Notes under the pieces: generated by a model
Database searches by the model: none
Told to the model about the DNA's origin: nothing
What the model saw: the letters and a program-made list of their open reading frames with translations, nothing else
Shown: positions 44,376-53,184 of the stretch, piece after piece
Numbering within the stretch: position 1 is the first letter of the stretch
How the letters are laid out: each line of letters starts with the position of its first letter
Origin: Anaerosolibacter carboniphilus
Lineage (GTDB): Bacteria > Bacillota > Clostridia > Peptostreptococcales > Thermotaleaceae
Assembly (NCBI RefSeq): GCF_014205875.1
Contig: NZ_JACHEN010000005.1
Coordinates: 62,001-126,000, forward strand
Direction of reading: 5' to 3'
DNA length: 64,000 bases
Translations under genes and position numbers: made by a program

Positions 44376-45299
44376 TCACCTTTTAAGCAACTTTTGTTTT
44401 GCTAACATTTCAAACCCTTTGGCATTAGTAAATGAATCTTCAATGACTTCTGTATAACCAGTATTATTTTCTTCAAGAATTTGCTTCAGTAGTATTGAAC
44501 CTCCTCCGCAAAAGACTGTTGGATTCAATCTAAGTTCAAAACCATGTTCACCAACTTGCGATAGTAGTTTTTGAGTAAATCGTGTGGCAGTATCATTAAC
44601 TATTTTAAAAAGCCCTTCATCCTTAAATGTAGGTTGTTTGCCTAGTATCATCTGCTGAATCTGAGATTCTGTTAAATGGTATCCTAATGCAAGAGCCTGT
44701 TGTATTATGTTATTGTAAAGGTGAATAGCCCCTACCGGCAAAGAGAAACAAGATGAAGTATTTAATAACCCATATTCAATTACAAAACAGTCACACGTTC
44801 CTCCTCCAATATCACATACATTTACTAATGGAAGATTTTTATATTCTGAAAACTTAGTTAGTAGAGCAGAATAAGACTGAGGAAAAACAAAACAGTCTTT
44901 TATATTTATTAAATACTCTCTACTTTCATAAATAAAGCCAATGTTATTTCTGATAAAATACGACTTAAACCGCTCTTTCATTCTTCCATAATTCACAATA
45001 GGCAGCCCAGCCGATAAGATTATGTCTCTTTCTCCCACTAAACCATTAGCAACATCAACAATCGACTCTGCTATCGCCCCAAGGCTCAAAACAAAAAAAT
45101 CTTCATCTAAAGTCTTATCTGCTTTAACTGGAAATCTCTCTGAACCAATAGAATAATATTTGGATTCAAATTGTAATAGTCTTTTCTGAGAAATAGGCTC
45201 ATCATTGAGAATGGTGAAACCTGACTTACATTCAAACCCTGTGTGTGTCTTAATACTCGCATTTCCATGGTCAATACCAATAATTTTGAGTTCTTTCAT
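44376..45299 (-). CDS. parM: ParM/StbA-like actin-fold plasmid segregation ATPase
   Basis: 307 residues. Actin-fold motifs: phosphate-1 IIGIDHGNASIKTH (residues 5-18), phosphate-2 NVCDIGGGTCDCFVIE near 155, and adenosine motif TVFCGGGSILLKQI near 265. ParM filaments push sister plasmids apart with ParR bound to parC. AAGGGGAA precedes the ATG. Upstream (45330-45375) tttggaacc appears twice, a possible parC element. Shows that the module derives from a low-copy plasmid. Confidence 0.87.
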   Translation of the reverse strand: MKELKIIGIDHGNASIKTHTGFECKSGFTILNDEPISQKRLLQFESKYYSIGSERFPVKADKTLDEDFFVLSLGAIAESIVDVANGLVGERDIILSAGLPIVNYGRMKERFKSYFIRNNIGFIYESREYLINIKDCFVFPQSYSALLTKFSEYKNLPLVNVCDIGGGTCDCFVIEYGLLNTSSCFSLPVGAIHLYNNIIQQALALGYHLTESQIQQMILGKQPTFKDEGLFKIVNDTATRFTQKLLSQVGEHGFELRLNPTVFCGGGSILLKQILEENNTGYTEVIEDSFTNAKGFEMLAKQKLLKR

Positions 45300-45543
45300 T
45301 ATTAAATTCCCCTTTCATATGTTATTAGTTGTTTTTGGAACCAAAGATTTATTGTTAGTACAATTTGGAACCTACCTCAAACCTTCACCTCTTTCCTTTG
45401 TTTGTAAAAAAATAGAGGAATCAGAAAAACGGACTCTATCACCTGTCCATCTTCATGTTCCTCATTAACTATCTGGAGTCTACCATATGCCTGAATTCTA
45501 ATTCTTCACAACCTCTTTAAATCCTTGATTTTTCATCATATTT

Positions 45544-45744
45544 TTAGGAATTATATTCTGATTGAATTTCCTTTATAAGCCTTTCCTCTAATTGAGCATT
45601 CTTACAAATTAGAAATTCCTCACGTAGTTCCTGCCTCAAGAATTCTATATAATCCGATTGAAATTCAACATCCTTTAATGCCTGTAATTCATTTCTAAAC
45701 TGTTCTACTAGTTTATCAATTATCTTATCTAAATCCTTTGCCAT
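45544..45744 (-). CDS. Small coiled-coil protein, unknown
   Basis: 66 residues, highly charged helix (DLDKIIDKLVEQFRNEL, FLRQELREEFLICK). The ATG at 45744 follows AGGAGGTGGCAA; the longer frame starts before this site. Lies upstream of parM in the same direction. Function unknown. Confidence 0.6.
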   Translation of the reverse strand: MAKDLDKIIDKLVEQFRNELQALKDVEFQSDYIEFLRQELREEFLICKNAQLEERLIKEIQSEYNS

Positions 45745-46547
45745 TTGCCACCTCCTATCTCTACAAACAGTTCTATCAGTACACTCATAGAAACTCATTC
45801 AATACCTTCTGTTCATCTCCTGCTAATATGTTATAATGCTAAAATCCATTAAAATAGGCTATTTATAAATATCATAGGGGCTTATGATTAAATGTCACAT
45901 ATATACTGTCAAAATCTATTTTTTTCATTTTTTTCTTGTCTATAATTATTTTTTTCAGCAGGGGTATTGGGAGAGATAGATGTCAGGCCTGAATAAATTC
46001 TTAAGCCCTATAATATCATTCATGTTTAGAATTAAATGCCATATAATACTCAACATAAATGCTTCATTTCAAGTTGAATTCTTTCATTTTCAGGAATATT
46101 AGCAATATTTTATGGGTTTTTATGATAATTACTGTTACATTTGATTTAATTCATTTTTTTCTTATTTTATTCACCCATTTAATCTTAGATAAAATATTGT
46201 CCTCACTCACCAATGGCTCATAGTAGACATCTTTTCAATATCATTAAAGAACCATAATTAATAACATATATGATTTATTTATAATAGTTAATATCACTTC
46301 ATAATTGTTGTTAACAGATTTTCTCTACATCGGCAAACCGTTAATAATATTTAATAATATTCAATAATATTCAATGCCAATTCATAATGATTATTAAATA
46401 TTGAGATGTATTTATAACTGTTGTTAATAGAGTTCATTCTTCTCTTTGACTGCTCACCAAAAATTAAAAAACTCTGTATATATCAGTAACTTTATTAAAG
46501 ATAACTGAATTAAACAGAGTTCTTTACTATTAAAACTTGCGATTTAC
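45745..46547. other. AT-rich origin-like region with direct repeats
   Basis: About 800 bp without genes and very AT-rich. It has tandem aataatatt units (46349-46374), a 17-bp direct repeat ataaYtgttgttaaYag near 46306 and 46417, and repeated gaattaaatg/gattaaatg stretches near 45890 and 46027. Next to parM and a primase-helicase gene, this is the best candidate for a plasmid replication origin. No initiator binding was shown. Confidence 0.45.
46466..46525 (-). terminator. Terminator after the 46548-46733 gene
   Basis: aactctgt and acagagtt outer stem with inner cagt/actg stem, T-run after it on the minus strand. Confidence 0.75.
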
Positions 46548-46733
46548 TTAATTGCTCAATGCCCATATAGAAATTGGTTTTTGCAGTCTTACTATTTTTC
46601 CTTTCCTTTTTATATCCACCTGTACCAAGTATTTATTATCCTGCCTCTGTATATCAACCACTTCAACCTTGCATCCCATTTTCCCTTCTAAAATATGCTC
46701 TAGACTATCCTGAATCATTTTTTGCTCTTCCAT
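46548..46733 (-). CDS. Small unknown protein (61 residues)
   Basis: AAAGGAGCGG precedes the ATG. Helix then beta-rich part (CKVEVVDIQRQDNKYLVQVD, KGKIVRLQKPISIW). It stands between two hairpins, with a GC-rich leader hairpin at 46772-46789. Not recognised. Confidence 0.55.
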   Translation of the reverse strand: MEEQKMIQDSLEHILEGKMGCKVEVVDIQRQDNKYLVQVDIKRKGKIVRLQKPISIWALSN

Positions 46734-46771
46734 ATTATCCGCTCCTTTAATTACAAATTTTTAAAAAGGTA

Positions 46772-46789
46772 GCCGGGATATTTCCCGGC
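46772..46789 (-). promoter_or_regulatory. Leader terminator-like hairpin before the 46548-46733 gene
   Basis: gccggg-atattt-cccggc, followed on the minus strand by TACCTTTTT and then the ribosome binding site. Position suits attenuation. Confidence 0.5.
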
Positions 46790-46952
46790 CAAAATGAAAA
46801 ATACTAAAGAAAGTTTGGGGATTTACAAATTACTATTGGGATCATACCAATGAAAACAAAATACAACTTGAGATAAATAGTTATTGCTTATACATCAAGA
46901 CCGTTTAAATTACCTTTCGTTTGCACCTCCTAGATTTTCTGATGAAATAGAA

Positions 46953-47003
46953 AAGAACACGTCAATAAAAAGAGGGGGACATCCTCTTATAATCCGTGTT
47001 CCT
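46953..47003 (-). terminator. Compound hairpin
   Basis: gaacacg and cgtgttc outer stem, aagagg/cctctt inner stem, downstream of the 47127-47345 gene. Confidence 0.65.
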
Positions 47004-47126
47004 GACTATCTTAAGTAATTATTCACATGCGTCTATTCTATTTTCTACAAGACAATCCTTTATTTTAAAAAATAAATTTTAAAGTTCATTTGAGTATTTG
47101 TTGATACCTTTTTAAAATATAGGTTT

Positions 47127-47345
47127 TTATTCTCTGCATATCCTTTTTATTTCCATACAGCCTTTATGTATTTCATCAATAATGGCAGTTGCAAAACTTT
47201 CACCCACTACTGTATAAGTGAAATACTGCTGCATTGAGATATTTGGCTTAAATATGATCCAAAATAGCCATGAAAAAAGGGCAGCCATCAAAACCGTATA
47301 TGTAGCCATAAAAAAACTCTCTAATGTCTTACTTATCTTTAACAC
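47127..47345 (-). CDS. Small membrane protein, unknown
   Basis: About 69-72 residues with one long hydrophobic segment (ATYTVLMAALFSWLFWIIF) and a cysteine-containing basic tail. The frame opens with a GTG that overlaps the AGGAGG site; the spacing favours an ATA codon at 47336 as start. No family recognised. The gene lies among small plasmid-type genes. Confidence 0.5.
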   Translation of the reverse strand: MLKISKTLESFFMATYTVLMAALFSWLFWIIFKPNISMQQYFTYTVVGESFATAIIDEIHKGCMEIKRICRE

Positions 47346-47365
47346 CTCCTATACAATATTTTTTC

Positions 47366-47548
47366 CTATATATCCTCGTTAATTTTACCCTTGCTTTTAG
47401 CAGTATATTTATCTTCTTTAATTTTGGATAATTTCTTTAAATAGATAATTAATTGTTCAGTTTCCATTTCCCAAATGCTATCATCTATATTCTTGCACTC
47501 CCAAATTTCCACTTTACCTTTATCAGATTTCTTTTTATTAGAACCCAT
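47366..47548 (-). CDS. Small charged protein, unknown
   Basis: 60 residues, lysine-rich ends (SNKKKSDKGKVEIWEC, KYTAKSKGKINEDI) around a helical middle. Weak ribosome site (GGGTGAG). Sits 20 bp from its neighbour in the same direction. Could be a spurious ORF. Confidence 0.4.
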   Translation of the reverse strand: MGSNKKKSDKGKVEIWECKNIDDSIWEMETEQLIIYLKKLSKIKEDKYTAKSKGKINEDI

Positions 47549-47591
47549 TTAACTCACCCATCTTTGATTAATATAGAATCTCTTTTTATTA

Positions 47592-47945
47592 TCAATTGCT
47601 TTCCCCGTTTGTATCTTCTACTATATAGCCATGTATTTTATATGCAGTTATCGCACTTCTAGCAAAGAAAAGAGAGTCAGAGTCTTTTTTCCTGAAATCT
47701 CTCAATAAATTATAATAAATTTCTAAATCAGTCTCCTTGATTAACTTATTTATACTAATCTTATTGTCTCTACAATACTTATTTAAAAGAGCCGCAGTTA
47801 CCCATTCAATTTTCTTAAGTCTATGTTTGTACTTATACCGCTCATCAGTTATAATGATGCAGGCATTATGAATAAGTTCATTTAAAAGTTCTATCGGATT
47901 ATCTATAAAAATTTCTGGTATTTCTATAACATGAATTATACTCAA
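47592..47945 (-). CDS. Unknown 117-residue protein
   Basis: Helical, soluble (PIELLNELIHNACIIITDER, YYNLLRDFRKKDSDSLFFAR). It starts with TTG after GAGGTGAGGT. Not recognised. It lies downstream of the replication gene and of a terminator-type hairpin at 48016-48050. Confidence 0.55.
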   Translation of the reverse strand: MSIIHVIEIPEIFIDNPIELLNELIHNACIIITDERYKYKHRLKKIEWVTAALLNKYCRDNKISINKLIKETDLEIYYNLLRDFRKKDSDSLFFARSAITAYKIHGYIVEDTNGESN

Positions 47946-48015
47946 AACCTCACCTCATTCTTCATAAAAGATTGCTGATCTTCTACTAGATAACTTTATG
48001 CTCTATAGTAAAAAT

Positions 48016-48050
48016 CCTCCCTGCCAAAGGAAGTTCTTTTGACAGGAAGG
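48016..48050 (-). terminator. Terminator-like hairpin after the replication gene
   Basis: cctccctgccaaa pairs with tttgacaggaagg (two G-T or mismatch positions), followed on the minus strand by ATTTTTAC. Confidence 0.75.
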
Positions 48051-48150
48051 TTCTTACTGTATAATATATCACTAACAAAGGAGACATTTCTGACTACATG
48101 TTTAGTATAGCATGCATTCGAAATAAACGCAGGTCCATTAGGAATATTCT

Positions 48151-50829
48151 TTATTCAATATTCTTCTTTTTATATTCATTCAATTCTTGTTGTGAAAGAA
48201 ATATAAACTCTGCACCCGGTACAGGGAAATTACTTAACAATAACACTTTTGAAGGCTCTCTTAAGGTTCTTGCCCTCCCCACAGTTTGAATAAGTTCACT
48301 CTCAATCATATAGAATTGTATCTCCCTGAGAAAGTCATTTCTACTGTAGGTTTGAAAATAAAACTTGTAAATTCCTCTTGTCACTGGCTGGTAGGACATA
48401 ATACTATCGTCTAATCTGATGCTATATCCCAACACACTACTGAATAATAAATATCTTAAAGGATTAACATGAGGCGTACCAATAATAGTGATATTTTCAC
48501 CTTTTAAATTATCTCTTCCAGCCGTATTCCAGAAGTTAAAATTGGTATTAATTAAATCTTGAAAATAATTTTTATATGTTATCACCTTACTATTAGGGTT
48601 GTACAGTTCAATTAGTTTTTCAGCCATGTTAAGCATACCATCATAGTCCCTATTAATTGAGTATTTAGAATAACTTTTAGTAGGAATTTGAATAATTTCT
48701 CCCTTTTGCTCTATTTCTCCCATATCATAAAAGAAGATGTCATTTCCAAAAACGATTTTTGCAATGTTTTCATTGATTGTAGCACTTAAAATAACTATTT
48801 TTTTATCAGGGAGATGCCTTTTGCCTATAAAATAAATATATTCAATATTATCAGGTCCATTTACTTTTACATAGCGGCTAGAGTTCAAAAATCCCAATAT
48901 GTTAGAATCAATAGTTTCGTCCTCAATAATCATTCTTTCAATTTCCTCTGCAAGATGAAGAAAATACGATGGTGTTTCTTTAACTAGTCCATATTGTGCA
49001 TTCAATATTTCCTGCTCTATTCCTTGTAAAGTCCCTTTTGAGGCTGCAAATTCTGATTTCATTCTTATCTTTGCATTAACCATTGATAAGTCTCCCATTT
49101 TTATATGAGATATGGGGAACATAGCGTTTAGTATTATATCTTCGTCTACTATAACAGTATCATTAAAATCCTTATCATAGAGCAGTCTATGATGTGTTGT
49201 AATAATAGTTTCATTACTTATTTTCTTTGCATTCTTTAATTTACCAAGATAACGTTCAACTTCTTCACATTCTTTCGCCTTCTGTTTTAAAAATATATTG
49301 GCTCCTCTAAAAGAACCGCTATCGTAAAGTCTTTGTAATTCCTTAGTATCTGCTGCACTCATTTTTGGCAGTTCTGGCATAACAAAATGATGTATGCCTT
49401 TACTTTTCATTTTTTCACTAATTTCACATTTTAACTCGTGAGTCGGCACTGCTACTGTCAGATTCTTATTCTTACAAGCATTTAAATACAATTCAGTCTT
49501 TCCTATACCAGTTGGGGCTTTAATGATATAGATACCTTTCTTATCATTATCTAGTATAGATTCAAATTTTTCACTAAGTTCGTTTTCTGCTTCTTCCAAA
49601 GTTCTTGCTTTTGTTTTACCCATTACATGTATTCTACCTCTTACAAGTTTCCCTTGTTCAATCATATTTAAGCAGTGATTGCAATTGCTTTCAAACTGCA
49701 TTGGACAAAAGTATTCACACTGGCATGGTTGATAGTTTGACTTTATTATCTGATTTGCCATTGTACTCCAACTATCCGCCTTCTCAGCGTATTCTTTTCT
49801 GCTATTTAAAATTTGTTCTACCTTGGTTGAACCACCTTCTATTTGGAGTAGATTTGTCATTATTCCGAAGATTTCCATATGGTGAAGCCAATATCTTCCT
49901 TCAATTGCTTCTCGATATAGGGTGCAATTCTTATACAATTCTTCATAAGGATAATTCCTAATTAATTTTTTCTTCTCTCGTTGCTTTTGGATATCAAATT
50001 TAAAACTGCCTTTATTTTCACTCGATATATGAAATTCCTTTGTATTTGGTTTACTAAAGAAAATGACATAGTTCATAGGACTATTTTCTACACACAAACT
50101 ACTATTATTTAATAATGTTGTCCCATTTTTAGTCATGCAGACAAACACATTGTGCTCTTCATTAATTTTAGGCATGTCTTTATCATTGTTGAAAATAACC
50201 AGTTTAGGGTAGCCATTATACATATCTACTCCTGCGGAGCGGCAGAAATTTTCCATATCTCTGGTAGGATTAGGACCATTTCTAATCACTGCAGACGCGG
50301 CATGGCAAATATCAATCACTGAAACAGTATTCTCAAAGTTGTTATAGACAATTTCTTTTCCTCCAAACATTATTCGAGCAGCGTCTCCTGCCATAGTATC
50401 TGTCTGTGGAAAGACCTTTATTAATGACTTCTGAACAAACTCTCTTACTCTAATATCTTCTATCTCATGTTCAAGAATAAATACTATCCTAAATCGTTCA
50501 TAGTCTGATGTTGAACTAAAAGTAGTATATATAAATGCAGGCATTAGATTAAATTCATTACACTTTTTCAGTGCTTCTTTTACTGTAAGCCCATTGTCTA
50601 TATCTAAAGCAAATACCTGCTGACTCTTCCATGAAGCATTCGTTCTTTGCCCTTCTCCAAAAACTGCACTTGAAAAACTCCTGCCATAAGGTTGTACTGT
50701 GAATTTAGCAAAGTTCTCAACTAATATTTCAGTTGAACTTTTGGCAATCCGATTTGAAATATGTGCAGTTTCCTTCTTAGTTGGTTTTCTATCAAAGTTT
50801 TTACTATCTAAAGATATTCTAATTTTCAT
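48151..50829 (-). CDS. Plasmid-type replication protein: primase-like plus helicase
   Basis: 892 residues. The N-terminal part has features of an archaeo-eukaryotic primase/polymerase (VFALDIDNGLTV near 65-76, ERFRIVFILEHE near 120, MAGDAARIMFGG near 155). A cysteine group (CQCEYFCPMQFESNCNHC) near 370 may bind zinc or Fe-S. The C-terminal half is a superfamily 2-like helicase: Walker A IYIIKAPTGIGKTELY near 425-440, ITTHHRLLYD, DEDI Walker B, and ELIQTVGRARTLREPSK motif VI near the end. Likely initiator and fork enzyme of a plasmid or phage-plasmid. The ATG at 50829 follows GGAGGG that lies in a hairpin. Confidence 0.78.
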   Translation of the reverse strand: MKIRISLDSKNFDRKPTKKETAHISNRIAKSSTEILVENFAKFTVQPYGRSFSSAVFGEGQRTNASWKSQQVFALDIDNGLTVKEALKKCNEFNLMPAFIYTTFSSTSDYERFRIVFILEHEIEDIRVREFVQKSLIKVFPQTDTMAGDAARIMFGGKEIVYNNFENTVSVIDICHAASAVIRNGPNPTRDMENFCRSAGVDMYNGYPKLVIFNNDKDMPKINEEHNVFVCMTKNGTTLLNNSSLCVENSPMNYVIFFSKPNTKEFHISSENKGSFKFDIQKQREKKKLIRNYPYEELYKNCTLYREAIEGRYWLHHMEIFGIMTNLLQIEGGSTKVEQILNSRKEYAEKADSWSTMANQIIKSNYQPCQCEYFCPMQFESNCNHCLNMIEQGKLVRGRIHVMGKTKARTLEEAENELSEKFESILDNDKKGIYIIKAPTGIGKTELYLNACKNKNLTVAVPTHELKCEISEKMKSKGIHHFVMPELPKMSAADTKELQRLYDSGSFRGANIFLKQKAKECEEVERYLGKLKNAKKISNETIITTHHRLLYDKDFNDTVIVDEDIILNAMFPISHIKMGDLSMVNAKIRMKSEFAASKGTLQGIEQEILNAQYGLVKETPSYFLHLAEEIERMIIEDETIDSNILGFLNSSRYVKVNGPDNIEYIYFIGKRHLPDKKIVILSATINENIAKIVFGNDIFFYDMGEIEQKGEIIQIPTKSYSKYSINRDYDGMLNMAEKLIELYNPNSKVITYKNYFQDLINTNFNFWNTAGRDNLKGENITIIGTPHVNPLRYLLFSSVLGYSIRLDDSIMSYQPVTRGIYKFYFQTYSRNDFLREIQFYMIESELIQTVGRARTLREPSKVLLLSNFPVPGAEFIFLSQQELNEYKKKNIE

Positions 50830-50833
50830 AGCA

Positions 50834-50866
50834 ATGCCCTCCTTTGTTTTTTTTAACAAAGGGCAT
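50834..50866 (-). promoter_or_regulatory. Hairpin enclosing the replication gene ribosome site
   Basis: atgccc/gggcat and tttgtt/aacaaa pair, with the tcc bases of the Shine-Dalgarno bulged. On the minus strand the AGGAGGG lies in the 3' arm, so folding could limit translation of the initiator. Confidence 0.5.
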
Positions 50867-51003
50867 GCTTTTTTAAGTAATTTCTTTAATTTTGTTTTTG
50901 TGCTGTTTTAGATAACTGTAGTTATATTTTGTTTGATATTTTGGTTTATTCTCTTTTTGCCCTGATTTAATTAATATTCAACAATAAACTTTCATTCTTA
51001 TGG

Positions 51004-51315
51004 TTAATCTTCTTGAATCATATCAGAGAAATATTTTTCTATAGACTCAGTTTCATTATGCTCTTCTAGCCATTCATATGCCTCTTCAGAATCTACCGGA
51101 ATAATAGTTTCTAACCCTGTTGTACTATTTCCAACTCTTTCATGATATTTTGACATAGGTCCACCATCTGCATGTATAAAGTAGTTTCCTTTCGAAGTTT
51201 TATAAAGTCCTTCATATAAATATCTAAAATCACTTCTAGAAAAACCATTATAAAATTCTGCCACCAATTCAGCCTTTTCAGTATCATACGCCTTTTTATT
51301 AATCACTTTTCTCAT
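51004..51315 (-). CDS. Conserved-looking 103-residue mobile-element protein
   Basis: Opens MRKVINKKAYDTEKAELVAE and has ALYKTSKGNYFIHADGGPMSKY-like residues (GNYFIHADGGPMSKYHER), a pattern I associate with small proteins on clostridial plasmids and conjugative elements. CGAAAGGAG precedes the ATG. Function unknown. Confidence 0.65.
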   Translation of the reverse strand: MRKVINKKAYDTEKAELVAEFYNGFSRSDFRYLYEGLYKTSKGNYFIHADGGPMSKYHERVGNSTTGLETIIPVDSEEAYEWLEEHNETESIEKYFSDMIQED

Positions 51316-51542
51316 TTTTACAACATCTCCTTTCGTTTAACTTATTTACAATAACATTCACTAGATGCCTGTAGAATAAAGTAACTCCCGTTACTAGTAT
51401 AAAAATATCCTTTTCTCAGAGTTTCTATATTCTGTCGGCTTATTGGACAATCATAATTCAACATATTTATGGTCCAACTACTACATTATTTAATACACTC
51501 ACCCTCACCCCCCTTCATTTTCTCTTTAGAATTAGTTTTGTT

Positions 51543-51833
51543 TCAGGATAAAAATAGAAATTGTTGTAGAATTTCATTGCTATATGCGTCCTTGATTTTT
51601 TCATATCCCTGCTGCCTCAACACCTCTTCTTTTTCTTTATTAGTTTTCGATAACTTCACAAACTCAAATTTTCCACTATCCTGATTGTATTTTCGGAAGA
51701 TTGAATAGAAAAAGGAACGATAGTTGCTAATAAGCACTGTGAAGCCCAATTCCTCAGCAACTCCCTTAATTCCTGATAAAGACGAAGCCTTTGCAAGCAT
51801 TCCATTTTGCTCATTGACATAGATTTTTGCCAT
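51543..51833 (-). CDS. Unknown 96-residue protein
   Basis: AAAGGAGGTGATAAAAGC gives an excellent start. Residues suggest a small mixed fold (GIKGVAEELGFTVLISNYR). Not recognised; part of the plasmid-type small gene row. Confidence 0.6.
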   Translation of the reverse strand: MAKIYVNEQNGMLAKASSLSGIKGVAEELGFTVLISNYRSFFYSIFRKYNQDSGKFEFVKLSKTNKEKEEVLRQQGYEKIKDAYSNEILQQFLFLS

Positions 51834-51867
51834 GCTTTTATCACCTCCTTTATAAATTCTTATTCTA

Positions 51868-52152
51868 CTAATGCTGATTAGTCAGGGTTACTAATTGCTG
51901 CACCAATTGATTCATAGCCCAAAGTTCTCTTCTGCCAGCCAAATATAGGGCAAGATATTCATAGAAATCCTTTATTTCCAATTGGTAATATATCGCTCTA
52001 TCGCCTGCAGTGCAAATTACAATATGTCTAATCTTTCCATATTCGTCATATACATCTTGCAATCTACAGTTCTCAATATCGAACAGCACTCTCTTTCCAT
52101 TTCTCGAATACTCTAGATACTTATCTAGTGCAATTTTCCTTTTAACTCCCAT
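51868..52152 (-). CDS. Unknown 94-residue protein
   Basis: AGAGGAGGAAT precedes the ATG. Soluble protein (YLEYSRNGKRVLFDIENC, HIVICTAGDRAIYYQLEI). A compound terminator hairpin lies 34-91 bp upstream of the start, inside the leader. Function unknown. Confidence 0.6.
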   Translation of the reverse strand: MGVKRKIALDKYLEYSRNGKRVLFDIENCRLQDVYDEYGKIRHIVICTAGDRAIYYQLEIKDFYEYLALYLAGRRELWAMNQLVQQLVTLTNQH

Positions 52153-52185
52153 TACACATTCCTCCTCTCAAAGATTTCAAAAAAA

Positions 52186-52243
52186 TAACAGAGCAAAAAA
52201 CACCAGTGTATATAAATACCACTGATAAAAATTTGCTCTGTTA
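52186..52243 (-). promoter_or_regulatory. Leader terminator before the 51868-52152 gene
   Basis: taacagagcaaa and tttgctctgtta pair over 12 bp with an inner cagtg/cactg stem; on the minus strand ATTTTTTTG follows and then the ribosome site, as in attenuators. Confidence 0.6.
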
Positions 52244-52437
52244 ATAATACTTTGTTTTATAGATATTCAGTTTTTGTTTAAAATACTATACCTTATAATT
52301 AAAAATAAAAAGTATAGGATTCATTAAGATACTCTCATTATAGCATAATATTCCATGTAATGATTTTACAGTATAGTTACAAAAGTTCGAATTTATTTAT
52401 CAAGCCCTTGATAAGTAAATGTTTATCCTCTTACAAG

Positions 52438-52785
52438 TTACTCTGATATTTTGTCTATGGCTGTGTAATCTCTAATATCTTCAATTTCTTCCTTAAATTC
52501 ATTAGTCTTCTCAATAGACTTAGCAATAATCATTTTTCTATCATTTAAGAACTCCTCTTTTGCCGCATTTGTTATCTTTAGTTCTCCATTTTGTATTTGA
52601 GCATAGACTGCCTCTATTAGGTCCTTAATATCCTTTCTAACTTCTATTCTAGGCTCTTTTAGGTTCTTGCCTATAAACTCTGCACTATACTCTACTTTAC
52701 TATTCCCATGGGGCTGTATTTGTGCAGATATCTCTATAGAAAAGCATGAATCATATACCTTCCCCCAGATGGCTTTTTCAGTCAT
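52438..52785 (-). CDS. Unknown 115-residue protein
   Basis: The ATG at 52785 has AAAGGAG 10 nt ahead. N-terminal beta-rich region (WGKVYDSCFSIEISAQIQPH, VEYSAEFIGK) then helices. Leader hairpin at 52813-52874. Not recognised. Confidence 0.6.
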   Translation of the reverse strand: MTEKAIWGKVYDSCFSIEISAQIQPHGNSKVEYSAEFIGKNLKEPRIEVRKDIKDLIEAVYAQIQNGELKITNAAKEEFLNDRKMIIAKSIEKTNEFKEEIEDIRDYTAIDKISE

Positions 52786-52812
52786 TATAAACATCTCCTT
52801 TCCCAAAATAAA

Positions 52813-52874
52813 AAACTAACAAAATACACCACTAGGACTTAATCAGTCGTGGCTAATGAATACTTTGTTAGTTT
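52813..52874 (-). promoter_or_regulatory. Leader terminator before the 52438-52785 gene
   Basis: aaactaacaaa and tttgttagttt pair over 11 bp with an inner ccac/gtgg stem, followed on the minus strand by a T-run directly before AAAGGAG. Confidence 0.6.
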
Positions 52875-53019
52875 GCTTTGATTTCATGATTATTTCTTAT
52901 TTATTTTTCTATACTTCTTTGTTGTATCATTAGTATATATCAATGCTTCAGCCATGTCAAATAACCATATCGATATTTTTTCAACATATTTGTCAACTCT
53001 CAAATAAACCACCTTCATT

Positions 53020-53095
53020 AAAAGAAGAACCTGCAATTACTTTCGGTCTTCTCGGCTAATGCCTCACTACAAAGTAATTACAGGTTCTTTCTTTT
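53020..53095 (-). terminator. Terminator of the GGDEF gene
   Basis: aaaagaagaacctg-aattacttt and aaagtaatt-caggttctttctttt form a stem of about 22 bp. Confidence 0.8.
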
Positions 53096-53184
53096 AACAT
53101 ATTTTAGACAAAAGAAAGGTTGGATAGTCTGTATTAAGATTATATCATGATTTTTAGCCATTAGCAGCATGTTTACAGTAGTTT

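Larger units (their letters stand above)
46734..47126. other. Leader region with hairpins
   Basis: Contains a gccggg/cccggc hairpin (46772-46789) followed on the minus strand by TTTTT just before the downstream ribosome site, and a compound hairpin at 46953-47003. AGGAGG near 46925 is followed only by a 12-codon GTG frame (MQTKGNLNGLDV), possibly a leader peptide. Confidence 0.45.
52786..53184. other. Intergenic region with two compound hairpins
   Basis: Holds the leader hairpin 52813-52874 and the terminator 53020-53095. Both contain cattagcc on the minus strand. No gene is supported. Confidence 0.5.

Noticed and set aside
45745..46547. CRISPR-like array
   Set aside because: The repeats are short, AT-rich and irregular, with no constant spacer length; an origin is a better fit.
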